A stretch of 64,000 bases of DNA, from NCBI GenBank assembly GCA_034509735.1, contig JACGWO010000010.1, positions 5,208,001 to 5,272,000 of the forward strand, written 5' to 3'. The position numbers were made by a program, and so were the translations under genes. The DNA is from Sesamum alatum. Lineage: Eukaryota; Streptophyta; Magnoliopsida; Lamiales; Pedaliaceae. Each line of letters starts with the position of its first letter. Position 1 is the first letter of the stretch. The notes under the pieces were generated by a model that was not told the DNA's origin, did not search any database, and saw only the letters and a list, made by a program, of their open reading frames with translations. This document shows, piece after piece, positions 10,817 to 22,587 of the stretch.

Positions 10817-12574
10817 TCACCGCACTCCATTGTCTTCTGGATAAAATGGGCCGTTGATGTGCATGTATCCTACATCCTTCATTTGGTTTACAAGATTAAG
10901 AAGTAATTCTTGTATATCTTCTACCTGAGATTGGAACATGTCTTCAGCTACAAACATATGTCTTGCATTCTTTACCTCAATCCAACTAGACCCTGCTTCT
11001 TTCTTTAGATCCATGTTGTCAATAAGCCTTCTAATTTGGTGGGCATCGTCCCACCTACCGGCTGTTGCATAAATGTTGGATAGCATAACATATCTTCCTG
11101 TATTTTTAGGTTCAAGCTCAAACAGAGCTTCTGCTGCTCTTTTGGCGAGTTCCAAGTTGCCATGGACGCGACAAGTAGCCAGAAGAGCACCCCACATCCC
11201 GATATGATCAGAACCAGAAGGAGCCGTCTCAATCACCTCTAATGCTTCTTTGAGTCTATTTTTCCGTCCAAGTAAATCGACCAAAATTGCATAGTGATCT
11301 GGTCGTGGGATCAAACCGAACTTCTTGTTCATCATGTCTAGGAACCGGAGTCCTTCAGATTCTAAACCTGAGTGGCTACAAGCTGATAATACACCAATAA
11401 ATGTCACATCATTCGGTCTTACATTTTCTTGTATCATCTTCTGAAAGACGGAAAGCGATGCCTCTCCATGCCCATTTTGAGCAAAACCAGTTATTACTGA
11501 ATTCCAAGTGACGGTGTCTTTCGCATGGAGTCTCTCAAACAACCTCATTGAAGATATCATGTTACCGCTCTTGCTGTACATGTCAATTAGAGCATTAACT
11601 ACAAACACATTATCAAAGATACTACTACTTCTAGTTCTAATGATGCGGCAATGGACTTGCTTCCCCATTCCAATGAGGGCTAAATCAGCACAAGCACTTA
11701 GCACACTAACATACGTAATATCATTAGCTATTACCGCTTCGTTCTGCATTTTCCTGAACAGGGACAAAGCTCTTTCTCCCTCCCCATTTTGCACCGAGCC
11801 CGTGATCAAAGCAGTCCAAGAAACAGCATTCCTAATTGGCATTTGATTAAAAATCCGACAAGCGTCTTCCAGTCTAGACGCACTGGCATAAGCCACCACC
11901 ATCGAAGTCCATGAAACGACATCTTTTTCTTCCATTCTACTGAAAATCCAGTAAGAACTCTCAGGCACACCACATTTCCCATAAGCATCAATCAAAGCAT
12001 TGCAAACTACCACATTAAAATCCAAACCCATCGCTAAAGCAACCCCATGCACTTGGCGCAACAACTCCAAAGCAGCCAAGCTAGCACACGCATTCGTCAA
12101 ACTAACAAAAGTGAACTCATCCATTAGCAAATCACCCTTATTCCGTTTTTGCATTCCTTTGAACACACTTATAGCTTTCTTGTAAAACCCGCTTCGACCA
12201 AAGCTGGAAATGATGGAATTATAGCTAACCAGATTTGGTTCAGGCATTTCATCAAGCAAGCGGCGGGCTTTTTCAAAACGCCCCATTTGAGAATGCGCAG
12301 AAATCATTGTGTTCCACGAGTGGGAGTTCTTGAACGGGAGCTCATCAAAGGCGTTCTGGGCACACTCCACAGAGTTACATTTGGAGTACATTTGTATAAG
12401 GCGGTTGGCAAAAAATGTATCAAGAACAAAAGCTGTTTTGATCAGGTGGGAATGCAGAGCTCTCCCCAGCTTGAGATTCTTGGTTTTGATGCAGTTAGAG
12501 AAGAGGACTGCAAATTGATTTTGCGGGTCATTGGTTGAGATTGTTGTTGCTCCATTAGACTGCATGAAATTCAC
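10817..12574 (-). CDS. PLS-class pentatricopeptide repeat protein with E/E+ end, 585 residues
   Basis: Complete intronless ORF, as usual for plant PPR genes. Tandem helical repeats run from about residue 40 to 450. Typical signatures are NRLIQMYSKC (57-66), SWNTMISAHSQMGR (86-99), CNALIDAYGKCG (191-202), SWTALITG (252-259), VNALIDMYSKSG (326-337), TWNSVITGFAQNG (356-368) and FIGVLSACSHSG (392-403). An E domain follows (about 455-530, WGALLATCRVHGN), then an E+ segment (about 531-570, SSWIEVKNARHMFVAE). There is no DYW deaminase domain. Known PLS-E proteins bind organellar RNA and mostly act as site-recognition factors in C-to-U editing in plastids or mitochondria; the RNA target cannot be read from here. 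The N-terminus has no obvious strong transit peptide. The AUG chosen is the first in frame. Confidence 0.93.
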   Translation of the reverse strand: MNFMQSNGATTISTNDPQNQFAVLFSNCIKTKNLKLGRALHSHLIKTAFVLDTFFANRLIQMYSKCNSVECAQNAFDELPFKNSHSWNTMISAHSQMGRFEKARRLLDEMPEPNLVSYNSIISSFGRSGFYKKAISVFKGMQKRNKGDLLMDEFTFVSLTNACASLAALELLRQVHGVALAMGLDFNVVVCNALIDAYGKCGVPESSYWIFSRMEEKDVVSWTSMVVAYASASRLEDACRIFNQMPIRNAVSWTALITGSVQNGEGERALSLFRKMQNEAVIANDITYVSVLSACADLALIGMGKQVHCRIIRTRSSSIFDNVFVVNALIDMYSKSGNMISSMRLFERLHAKDTVTWNSVITGFAQNGHGEASLSVFQKMIQENVRPNDVTFIGVLSACSHSGLESEGLRFLDMMNKKFGLIPRPDHYAILVDLLGRKNRLKEALEVIETAPSGSDHIGMWGALLATCRVHGNLELAKRAAEALFELEPKNTGRYVMLSNIYATAGRWDDAHQIRRLIDNMDLKKEAGSSWIEVKNARHMFVAEDMFQSQVEDIQELLLNLVNQMKDVGYMHINGPFYPEDNGVR

Positions 12575-12903
12575 CGATTCTTGCTGGTCTCAATCAGATT
12601 TCAGCTACAGATTCCTCAGCAAAGGAAAAAGTTTTGATGGGGTGATCTTATTGTTTTCCGACCAAGCAACACAAGAAGAATAAACTACTGAAAAAGAATT
12701 AGTTGATCTATAAGGAGAACTTGTCATCCAATCCTACTGACATGTTAATCTAAGTATTTATGAATGTTTATTTTTTCTTCATAAAATACATCCAACCTCG
12801 CAAAGAAATAGAAATGGAGCTACCGGAGCAGTTCAGAGCAAAATGCTAACTAGTGGTGGCAGCATATGTAGGTTTAAGATGCCTCTCAAAATTGAAATTA
12901 GGG

Positions 12904-12947
<44 letters not shown>

Positions 12948-13271
12948 AAATTTTAAGATTGAAATCGAATCGAATCGAATCATTTTTTATAACTTATATT
13001 TCAAACTGCAATTCTAAATTTAGAATAAAAATGCAACGTACTTATTAATTTGGTTTTAATTTAGAATTAAAATTAACCACCAAAAATTGGATCGAACTGT
13101 TAAATGTATAATTAAAATTTTAAATTATAAATTTTGATAAAATTTAATTATTTTTTAGAAGAATTTTATGTTCAAATTATAAAAACCACAAATTTCATAT
13201 ATTATCATAGGTTTACATGCAAATCCTATTTTTTATAACTTGAGAATTGAGCTCTATAATAAGTCTTTAAG
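12575..13271. other. Upstream flank of the PPR gene with an (AT)n run
   Basis: Contains the presumed promoter of the minus-strand PPR gene. An (AT)n microsatellite lies at about 12909-12945, followed by a short GAATC tandem run near 12962-12982. No other feature recognised. Confidence 0.5.
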
Positions 13272-13276
13272 ATAAC

Positions 13277-13979
13277 TGATATGAGCTGAAGGAGCTCGTT
13301 TTTGGGCTCGAACGGAGTGGCTTTGAGTTTTCTGCAAGCTATGAAACGAGAACCTGTAAAAAATGTGTTAGCACTCCGACTCTCAAGTCAATAAATAGTT
13401 AAGGAAGAATAAACGTAAACAAAATTGAAAAGAAAGGATGAATTCGTGTGAGTGAAGGACATAAAAATAGACAAAGTGTGAGAGCGTAAAACCGTGAATT
13501 AGAGTATTAGCAAACGTTACTTGAGCTAGCCATATGGGCTGGTATTTATAGAAGAAGAGTCATGGTCGGAAAGACTCCTAGTTGTTTGGAACTCTGGAAA
13601 GACTTCGTGGCCTTTCAACAGCCTCGAGACTCCTTGAAAGTAGGGAATCCGTTGAAGGGGTCTTCTGCAGATAAGGATAAGGGGGTAGACCTGGTCAGCA
13701 CTTATCCTCTCTTGGTTGGTTGGGGCCTCCGTCCTGAGCCTCCTTCTTGGGCTTCCTCCTTGGGCCTCTTTGATGTGGTTTCTTCTCCAGGTTGGGCCGG
13801 ACTCTCTCCTTATTAGGGGCAGGCTTGGCCAGTACCCCCTTGGGCGTGGGCCGGTGCTTTAAATGGGCCTCCTCCTGGACACAAATGGGCCTTTGTGTAG
13901 GGCTTTCACTTTCGAACTCCTACCAATGTCTTTTGGGCTTTTAGGCTTTGATTTTGGGTTGATCTTTTGGCATATATTA
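13277..13979 (-). repeat. 3' LTR of the outer retrotransposon
   Basis: Direct repeat of 28128-28846. On the plus strand it starts TGATATGAGCTG. It ends in CATATATTA, where the other LTR ends in CATATATCA, so this terminal base is mutated. A minus-strand TATA box (plus-strand TATTTATA, 13543-13550) marks the likely LTR promoter. Confidence 0.9.
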
Positions 13980-14480
13980 GTCAGTTCGCTACCATTCCCA
14001 CTCAGAGTAGAGTCCTTTCCAAAGGTGTCGAGGGAGGTGCGACCCCCTTTTCTATCTGTTGAGCTCCAGACAAGCCTCCCGCCTGGTTGAGGGAAGTGGA
14101 ACAGTTGCCTAGGGCGACGGGCGTCTGGTCGCCTGCGCATGTCATGATGACTGGGGTTGCCTTTATGGCAGGCTAGGTCCTAGGCTTGCACAAAGGCTAC
14201 GCGAGTGGGCGCCACGCGCCTTGGTTGAGGGGCAGTTATTGCTAACCACCCAAGCCAGTTACTTCCTACTCTTGGTAACCGCCCACTAGAGGCGGTTTCT
14301 TGCATGATCCTAGGTAACCGCATTTTTTCTCCACGTTCTCCCCTTTGATCGCGTTATTACGCCTGTTCCCCTTCATTCTTCTACCTTCCCACATCTTTGC
14401 AAGAGAGAGAGACTGCAGCTTTATACCTCCATCATCTCTGTAAGTGTCATTCTTCCTTTCTTTTCCATTCCTCAACTCTT
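13980..14480 (-). other. Internal 3' region of the outer element, including probable polypurine tract
   Basis: Directly inside the 3' LTR. On the minus strand the sequence approaching the LTR is purine-rich (GAGTGGGAATGG, about 13994-14005), a candidate polypurine tract. The rest is GC-richer than the surrounding genome and carries no intact frame. Confidence 0.5.
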
Positions 14481-14488
14481 TTGCAAAA

Positions 14489-16870
14489 ATGTCTTTTTCC
14501 ACCTCTTCCGACGAGTCCATCCAGTTTGTGGGGGAGTGGGCCGGAGGCGATGATCCCCGCTTCTTTCATAGGGGCGACGCCTGGTCCTAGGGCCCTTCGC
14601 GGCGGCCGGCGGTGGAGCCTGAGAAATATTTTCCGCGCCCCTAGGCATTTGATTGATGAGGAGAAGGACGAGGATTCGGAGATTGGGAGTCCTACTGGGG
14701 GAGATGACGAAGCAGGTTCTTCCCTGGAGGAAGAGCAGGAGGACCCATCAGAGGCGGAGGATGTAGAGGAAGAGGTGGAGGAGGGGGAGAGGGAAGCGAG
14801 TCCCCTTCTTCCGGAAAGAGCATCATTTTTTAGAGCCTCCGACGCCGCTCGGTTGAGGGAGGATTACGGAATCCCCCAGGGCTATACTATTTATGTCCCC
14901 CTCCCCCGACAGTTCATCTGAGCATCTATCCACCGGTTGTTTGTGTTTTTATTGGGCCCAATTGAGGGCTGGCCTTAGGTTTCCCCTCCCGTCCTTTTAT
15001 CAAGACGTTGCCAAGTTATTTAGGGTTTCCCTGAACCAGTTGACCCCCAACTCCTTCCGCCTTCTCGCTAGTTTTGCCATAATCTTCTCGTACCATAATT
15101 GGCCCATTTTCAGTCAGCACTTTTCTTTTTTTTTTTTTTCAATTGAGAAAATTAGAGCTCGGCATCTTCCACTTCTTCCCCCGAAGGGGGGTTCGTTCGC
15201 TTCCTGCCTGCCTCGCACGCCTAAGTCTTGGAGGGGCAATTTCTTTTTTGTGCGCCCCTTCTTCCTTGGTCCTTCCCTTGTGAATGGATTTCTGACCTCC
15301 TCCCTTCTGTGGACCCAGCAGCTGGGAAGGACAGGCTGCCAACCCTCGCTCATCCTAGAGGAGTTGAATGAGGACCCTTATCAGGGGCGTCATAGAGGAA
15401 AGGCTTTCTCTGCCGGTTTGGGTTGAGCAGGAGCCTCTGGGTACCCTTTATTCTTTGTTTTTTGATTCTTGTTCTATGGGTTGTACATTTTATGAGTTCG
15501 CGTTTTTCTCTTTTGTGCAGAGAAGATCACGTTTGACAAGCTGCTCAGGGAAATTGCCCACCGGAGTCCGACAGGGACTCCTTCTGCTGCGTGAACTCCA
15601 GAGGGGACTCCTGCCCCTGATGGAAAAGGGAAGCGCCCAGGCACTCCTGCCTACGGTGGGCCTTCCAAGCAAGGAAGGGGGGCTCTTCCAGCCACCCTCC
15701 TTCTGGGAGCTCCTTGTGGGTGTCCACCCGATCGACTGCGGCCCCTCCTCTTCCCCCTCCCCTTTTCTCTGGGGGCTCCTTCCTGGGCGCCAACGTTTCG
15801 TTCCTGAATTGGGGGGGGGGGGGGGTGTAAACCCATCAGTCCCTTCTAAAGGAGAGAGAAGGAGAGTTAAAGCTTGCTACTGAGTTCTTGGGGGGGGGGG
15901 GACTGCCGTTCCTTGACCTCTTTTCCCAGAGAGGAGTTGGCCGGGGCCTTCGCCAACTAAATGGCCAAGGTATGTTGCTTTATCCCCTCAGTGTTCTTGT
16001 TTTTGCGTTTGATGCGATTTTAACCTTCGTGTTTTCTTGTAGGCGACTTCAAGGCGGGGGAGCTTTTGAGCTGCCCCTTGGAGACTCCTCATCCCCCTCC
16101 TTCTGACCCTCAACGGAAGCGTATGGAAGATCGGGTGGAGCGGCTAGTCTCCGAGGTGGCCAAACTCAAGGAGGCCAAGAAAGAGGTTACTGGGAAGTAC
16201 CAGCAAGCGGAGAAGGAGAGGAAGAGGCTGCAATAGGACTCATGGCCTTATCCCAGGATCAGTCAGAGGCGCTTCATCAGGCTGCGGATAAGGCCCGTTT
16301 GGAATTTCGTAATACTAAGGAGGTCAAACAGTTCTTGGTGACATACTGGGAGAGCCGCCTCATGGACTATAAGAAGTCCGAGGAATTCCAAGGGGAGGTG
16401 GCCAAGATCGCCGGGCCATTATTGAGATATGGCTTTGTATCCTGCCAAGAGCTATTTGCGGCCAGGGCTATCCTCAAGAGAGGGCGGACCTCTCCTTTTT
16501 GGATTATGATGGGGTTGTGAAGAGGGCCCCAAATCCCTTTGCTCCTCCTCCTCCTCCTGCGACTGACCCCATCCCCCTTGATCTAGGTAACAAGTTTGCC
16601 TGTTTTCCTTCTGTTTTGTCTAGGATTCTTAAGCTCTTCCATGATATGGCTAGCAAGTTCTTTTCAGAGTAGGAACTGGATCAAGTGTTGGAGACAGTGA
16701 TAGAGGATATCCGAGCCCCAGAAGGGGGGGATTGGGAGGCCCTGAACAATGAGCCTTCTGTGACTGATCCAGCCCCCTTGGCCGAGCTAACTGATGTTGT
16801 TCCCCCTTCCAATGAGCCAGAAGCTCTGGAAGAGCCTGAGAAGATCCCGCCTGTGGGGAAGGATGTCTGA
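14489..16870 (+). pseudogene. Antisense ORF region of the retrotransposon, Transposase_28-like, broken
   Basis: Plus-strand coding remnants lie opposite to the element's own genes. A probable start is AUG 14489 (MSFSTSSDESIQFV). An acidic region at about 14640-14800 follows, then a segment in another frame around 14893-15130 with RFPLPSFYQDVAKLF and NSFRLLASFAIIFSYHNWP. This matches the pattern I know from the 'putative gypsy type transposon' family (Pfam Transposase_28). Later pieces include a coiled-coil-like stretch (16120-16235), MALSQDQSEALHQAADKARL at 16242 onward, and an acidic tail ending at 16870. Frameshifts and stops separate the pieces, and runs of G at about 15810-15826 and 15890-15901 interrupt it. 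Introns may explain some breaks. The role of this ORF is unknown even in intact elements. Confidence 0.65.
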
Positions 16871-17339
16871 ATGCACCCCCTTTCAATTTTTAATTTTCTG
16901 CTGCTCTTGCCCCCCTGATGCAGGGGGATGAAACAATTTGATTTTCTTTTTTGTGTTTGAATGATGCTACTGCTTTCCCCCGCTTAGCCGGTTTGGCTTG
17001 GGGTTTTGGTATGGTATGCTTTTTACTTTACTTGCACATTCTTGAAATTTTGAATGATCAGGGGCTGGATGCCCCATGTATGCTTTTTCTGGTAACTCCT
17101 GAAAGGGAGATAAAGTGATTTTGTTGATGGCTTGAATGTTGTCTGAGGTAGGAAATGATCTTTCTTCCTAGAGGAGGCGTCAAATGCGACCTGATCCATT
17201 TTTGAGGCTTTGTTGCCCTTGTCTGAATGCGATTGCTTGTTAAACAAGACCTGTTTTGCCTTGGCACCTGCAATCATAGCAGGATTAAAAAATGTACTTG
17301 TACGTGGACAGGACTTTGCCTGAATGCTTGTGTAGAGGG

Positions 17340-17750
17340 AGGGCTTGTCAGATGGATTGCCTGCAATGTAGCAGGGCTTATTGAGTAGACTACCTGCACT
17401 GTGGCAGGGCTTGTTGAGGGAACTGCCTGCAAGGTGGCAGGGCTTATGAGATGTACTGCCTGCAAGGTGGCAGGACTTATTAGATGTACTGGTTTGCAAG
17501 GTGGCAAGGCTTAGTAGATGTACTGTCTGCAAGGTGGCAGGTCTTATTAAGTGAATCGCCTGTGAGGGAGCATGGCTTATTAAGTGGACTGCCTCAAAGT
17601 GGCAGGGCTTATTGACGAGCTTGTTTGCACTGTGGCAGGGCTTGTTAGATAGACTGCCTGCGAGGGAGCGACTTATTAGGTGGACTGCCTACACTGTGGC
17701 AGGGCTAGTTGAGTAGACTGCCTGCACTGTGGCAGGGGTTGCTAGGTTCT
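17340..17750. repeat. Minisatellite of about 33-bp units inside the outer element
   Basis: About a dozen imperfect units are built on GACTGCCTGCAAGGTGGCAG followed by GGCTTATTAGATG-like spacers. It lies between the integrase remnant and the antisense ORF. The open minus-strand frames across it are a product of its repeat period. It is not a CRISPR array: there are no unique spacers, and this is eukaryotic DNA. Confidence 0.8.
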
Positions 17751-17819
17751 TGAGGGATTCCCACTTTAGGGGGGATGAGTGGATGTTCTTCTGTGAGGAG
17801 CCTGCCTTGGCAAACAAGA

Positions 17820-19033
17820 CTAGCCTTTGGTTGAGGAAGGCATGGGGATGCCCTTCTCCAAAATAGGTTTGCTTGGAGTGACCCATGCGAAAAATCTCTT
17901 AAGATTGTGTACGTTCCATGGGTGAGGAAGCGGGTATTTGTCCCCGTTCTCTAGTTCGTATGCTCCGTTGCTTAGGATTCCCCTAACTTTCCCTTCCCAT
18001 GTAGGGTCTAATTTTCCCACTGGTTTCAATGCTTCCATCTTTCGGAGTACCAAGTCGCTGACTTGGAATCCTCGGGTTCTAACCCGTTTGTTGTAGGCAT
18101 TGATCATTATGCTTCTATATCTTTGCATTCAGAGGAAGGCTTTTTCTCTGAGCTCCTCAATGAGATCGAGATTCTCACTAAGTAAGTTGTTGTTGTGTTC
18201 TTCTGAATAACACATTATCCGATGGGAAGGCATGCCCACCTCGACTGGTATTACAACATCTGTCCCATAAACTCGGGAAAAGGGGCTTTCGCCCATAGAA
18301 TTTCTAGGAGTGGTTCGATAAGCCCATAGGACACTAGTGAGCTCTTCAGCCCAATTGCCCCGGCTTTGTCGAGCCTTCTTTTGATGCCTTGTAGGAGGGT
18401 GCGGTTGGTGAGCTCCACTTGACCATTAGATTGGGGGTGAGCCATGGAGGTAAATCTTTGTCTAATTCGTAATCCCTTGCACCAACCTCATATTTTGTTT
18501 CATTGAAACTGTCGTCCATTGTCTGAAATGATCTCACAGGGGAGTCCGAAGCGACATATGATGTTTTTCCATAGAAATTTCATGACTTCTCCCTCTGTAA
18601 TGTGGGAGAGAGGTTCGGCTTCCATCCATTTTATGAAGTAGTCTATGGCTACTAACAGGAACTTTTGTTGTCCCGGGGCAATAGGGAACAGCCTCACAAT
18701 GTCCATCTCCCATTTAGCGAAAGGGCATGGGGACAGCAGCGTGGCCAGTAGTTCGACAGGTTGGTGTGTTAGCGAGGCATGCCTCTGACACCTCTCGTAT
18801 TGTTTGACTAGAGCCTTAGCGTCTTACTTCATCATAGGCCAAAAGTATCCTGCTCTCAGGGCTTTTTCGGCTAGGGCCAACACTCTTATGTGAGCTCCGC
18901 AGCATCCCTTATGAATTTCTTTGAGGACATGTATCCCCTCTTCTTGGGACATGCATCTTAGGAGGGGATGCGTGAAGGACTTCTTGTAGAGGGTGTCTCC
19001 TATTAGGAGGGAACGGATGGCCCGACTCTTCAA
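17820..19033 (-). pseudogene. Integrase remnant of the outer retrotransposon
   Basis: The fragments lie in order on the minus strand. An N-terminal zinc-binding-like part with EIHKGCCGAHIR and AGYFWPMMK (around 18824-18930) comes first. The catalytic core follows, with MDIVRLFPIAPGQQKFLLVA, DYFIKWMEAEPL and EIISDNGRQF (18500-18706), then a C-terminal part at 17820-18128. A stop follows FWPMMK, and several frame changes separate the parts, so no functional integrase can be made. Integrase inserts the reverse-transcribed DNA into the chromosome. Confidence 0.88.
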
Positions 19034-19077
19034 ACGGGTGGCTTCCTATTTGTCAGTAGGGAGGCACCTTCTTTTAG

Positions 19078-19701
19078 CTAGTCTAGGACAGGTAGTCTCC
19101 AGTGCCCCCCGGGGAATATGTTCTGAATTTTCAGGGCGAGACCGGGCTTTGACAAGTGATGTATTGTGATCCGCCTGGTTTGGCGATCATTCATGGTGCT
19201 AGCCAGTTTTGACAGGTAGTCTGTTTTGTTGTTTTCCTCCCGTGGGATTTGGATGAGCTGGAAGGTATCGAACTTGGCCTTCCATTCCTCTATTCTCTGG
19301 AGGTATTGCTTCATGTTTTCTTCCTTGGTCTCATAAACTCCCTCTGTTTGCTTAACGATAAGTTGGGAATCGGAATAGGCTACCAGGTGCCTAGCTTCCG
19401 CCTCCCAAGCTATTCTCATGCCCAAAGCCAAAGCTTCATATTCGGCCTTGTTGTTGGAGGCGCTAAACCCGAACTTGACTGCAAATCTATGTCTACCCCC
19501 TCTGCGGAGGTTACGACTATGCCCGCGTCACTTCCCTGGGCCGTGGAGGACCTGTCCACATGCAAGAGCCAAGTTCCCTTATCTAAAGGAGGAGAGGTGC
19601 TCTCCGAGATGAAATCAGCCACTGCTTGGGCTTTGATGGCTGCCTTGGGCTTTGATGGCTGCCTTGGGGAGGTACGAGATATCGTACTTGCTCAGTTTGA
19701 T
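19078..19701 (-). pseudogene. RNase H remnant of the outer retrotransposon
   Basis: Minus-strand fragments hold WLLHVDRSSTAQGSDAGIVV, EARHLVAYSDSQLIVKQ and IQIPREENNKTDYLSKLAS, typical of the RNase H domain that follows RT in Ty3/gypsy pol. The usual Gly after the first catalytic Asp is Arg here (HVDRSST). A 19-bp tandem duplication (19631-19649 and 19650-19668) and frame breaks add to the decay. The reading region is cut at 19701 by the nested element and continues at 24910. Confidence 0.85.
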
Positions 19702-20072
19702 TGTGACGTCCATAGATTTTTTGTACTTAAGTGAGAGACTAATTAGTAATTATTAAGAAAATATAAATTTAATTATAAGTTATAAGTTAAAATTTACATA
19801 TATTAAAACTTTAAAGAACCAAATTGAAGCTTTATAAAATATTTGGTGTTAAATTATATAATTTTACAAGTTAAAGGACTAAATTGAAAATTTAAAAAAA
19901 AAATTATTGTTAAAATATATAAGTCTAGAAATTGAGAGAATAATTTATAATTTTTATCAAAGTTATTAAAAAGGAAAAAAAAAAGAAGAGAAAAGCATGA
20001 AAATTGTGGAGTATGGCACGTGTCTACCTAGTGTCCTCCTCATCTCTTGATAAATTGCCACCATTTACTATG

Positions 20073-20106
<34 letters not shown>

Positions 20107-22044
20107 TATGTGCATCTATATCTTCCTATATGTATAAAGAAAGCATGAAACTTATTTTAAAAAGGCTAATCCAAACGAACACCAGGTACCTTATTTCTTT
20201 CTTTAAGTTTCATATCATTTTCCTTCTTCTCATTCTTTGTCATTAGCCTCTACGAATTAGATAAATATTTGGTTGATTAATTAACTTTTAATTAATCGAT
20301 AACTCCCCAATAATAACTTTTCGTTGATTGATCATTTTTATTTAAATAAATGATTGTGTGGTTATTGAGTATACTTATATTAACTAATTGCAATTAAATT
20401 AATTACATTTATCTTGAACCTTGATATATACTTAAAGGATGATTAATTAATTGTGTTGTAGCAAATTAGTTGGCATGGTTAATTTAACTTTGCTTGGTTA
20501 GATATAGTATAGTTAATTAAGTGAAATAATTTACTTCAATTCAGTTATATCCATTAATTAAATTTGGAAATACCTTTAACCCATTTAGATATATGTATTG
20601 AAATGTTTCTATTTTAATCACTATTGAATTATAAATATTAATTTAAGTTATTCATATTAATTTAGATTTGTAGTAGCTAAACTATTAAATTGATTAAATA
20701 GCCAATAATATTATTGTTAATTAAGTATACGAATTAACTACTCAATTTTAATCAAATATGTGGTAGTCAATTGGGCACTTAATTCACTAGTAATTTTATT
20801 CGAAATTTGCAATATTTTTGATATATTGATTATACATATTATAATTTATTATATAGCACGGGATAAAAGTAGAGGGTTAATCAACTCTATTTACTAATGT
20901 AATTGTTTAAGAATTTGAGTTAAGTATAGTTAATTGGATATACATATATATATATATATATATCTTATATATATAATATATATATTCTTGTATTATATAC
21001 GTGATTGCGATGGCTATTTATCGGGTTATATTGTTATTCCGTGGAGTTGTCATTATATGCGTATATGTGGTTATGGTGTGAGAAAGACGAATGAATGATC
21101 ATGCGATGTCATACTATTTTATTGTGCATTGAAATTAAATGATGAGATTATGGATGGAATGTTGTGAATTGAGATAAAGTGATGACTTATCTGACTGGGG
21201 GGCATACTGCAATGGCTTATGATAATATGATTAATAACGAGCTGTGTGCTGTCATTGATCAGTGGAGATGATGTGACATGTCATACGAGCTGTGTGCTGT
21301 GTGATATGATGGATGATGGGATATCATACGAGCTGTGTGCTGTATGGTATCATTGATGATGGGGTATCATACGAGCTGTGTGCTGTATGGTACCGAGGAA
21401 AAAAAAGGAGATATTACGATTGAGGTGATGTTAGCCGGCAAAGACCATTGAGTGATGCACTCCAGCTTGGGTAAGCAGGGCCCTAATAAAATAAACGATA
21501 ATTCTAGATATATTGTATTGTGGATTGATATATGATTGTGGTATTGGTTATCTCATGATTTTGTGGTGATTGCATATTAAATAGTCTTTGTGGATTGATA
21601 TAATTGTATGAGACTTATCTTATTGCATATGTGTATGTATATATATAAGTCGATTACCTATACTTATTGAGTAGGCAGCTCAATTCTTGCCGCATATATT
21701 TCAGGACATAAGTCGCAATGACTAGCTGATCATAAGCCAATCACCAGTATTACTAAGTAGGTCAACAGTGATACCCTAAGTTGGAAGCCCTAGCTATACA
21801 ATTACATAGATATGAAATTTCACTGGATTTATATTTTTTTGTAAGTTTTTGTAATAACTAGAAACTTCACTTTTCTCCTTTCTTTATAATGATAATGGCT
21901 AAGGTCGATGATTAATTACAATGTTTTGATAACATATGTGCTTTTGTAATATCTATATAATATATGGAATAAAACATGAGTTGTCTTATTGAATTAAATG
22001 TGAATTCTTTATAATATGGGATGTGATTACGGAAGGGTGTCACA
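19702..22044 (+). repeat. 5' LTR of the nested element
   Basis: Direct repeat of 22588-24904, with inverted terminal hexamers TGTGAC...GTCACA. It holds (AT)n runs near 20077-20103 and 20943-20990. CGAGCTGTGTGCTGT, or its core, occurs four times around 21238, 21286, 21329 and 21372. Confidence 0.95.
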
Positions 22045-22587
22045 TTGAGTGGTATCAGAGCAGGGATTAGATTCTATGTGGATAATTTGTGAAGAATCGT
22101 ATTATTGAATACTTAAAATATATTATGCACTTAAGAGTAAATGTGAGTTTCATATAGGTAAGAATAGTTGAATACAAGGTATATTGATCCATACGAAATT
22201 ATGGATAGAATTGAACCAGTAGCGTATGGGGAATAGTATTAGTATTATTGGTAGAGTTATCATGTACATATGACGTATTATATATTTTTAAGGTATGACA
22301 ATATAAATATGACCCTAGGCATGTTTTGCGTGAACCGGAGATAGAAATATATATATAAAAAAAAGAAGATTAACGTATATAGAGGAATCAATAGAAATTT
22401 TTAATCGGAGTGTAAAGAAGTTGAAGAATAAAGAAAGACCAACGGTAAAGGTAAAGTGCAGCCATCACTCTCCGAGAGAGGCCACTTGGGAGGTTGAGGA
22501 TAGCATAGAAAACTAACCCATTTTTATTCCATGAACTGGTACATCAATTAAATTTTGGGGACGAAATTTTTATTAGGAGAGGAGAAT
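22045..22587 (+). other. Interior of the nested element: PBS, chromodomain remnant, PPT
   Basis: The primer binding site TGGTATCAGAGC is at 22050-22061, complementary to the 3' end of initiator tRNA-Met. At 22451-22516 an open piece reads VKCSHHSPREATWEVEDSIE and stops; this pattern is the end of the pol polyprotein after the chromodomain in Tekay/Del-type chromoviruses. The polypurine tract AGGAGAGGAGAAT is at 22575-22587. Gag and nearly all of pol are missing. Confidence 0.85.

Noticed and set aside
17023..17532. 169-codon minus-strand ORF with repeated LINKPCHLAGS-like units
   Set aside because: It is a translation of the 33-bp minisatellite: the period is a multiple of three, so the frame stays open by chance.
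17340..17750. Regular short repeats resembling a CRISPR array
   Set aside because: Units are contiguous and imperfect, with no unique spacers, and the DNA is from a plant.
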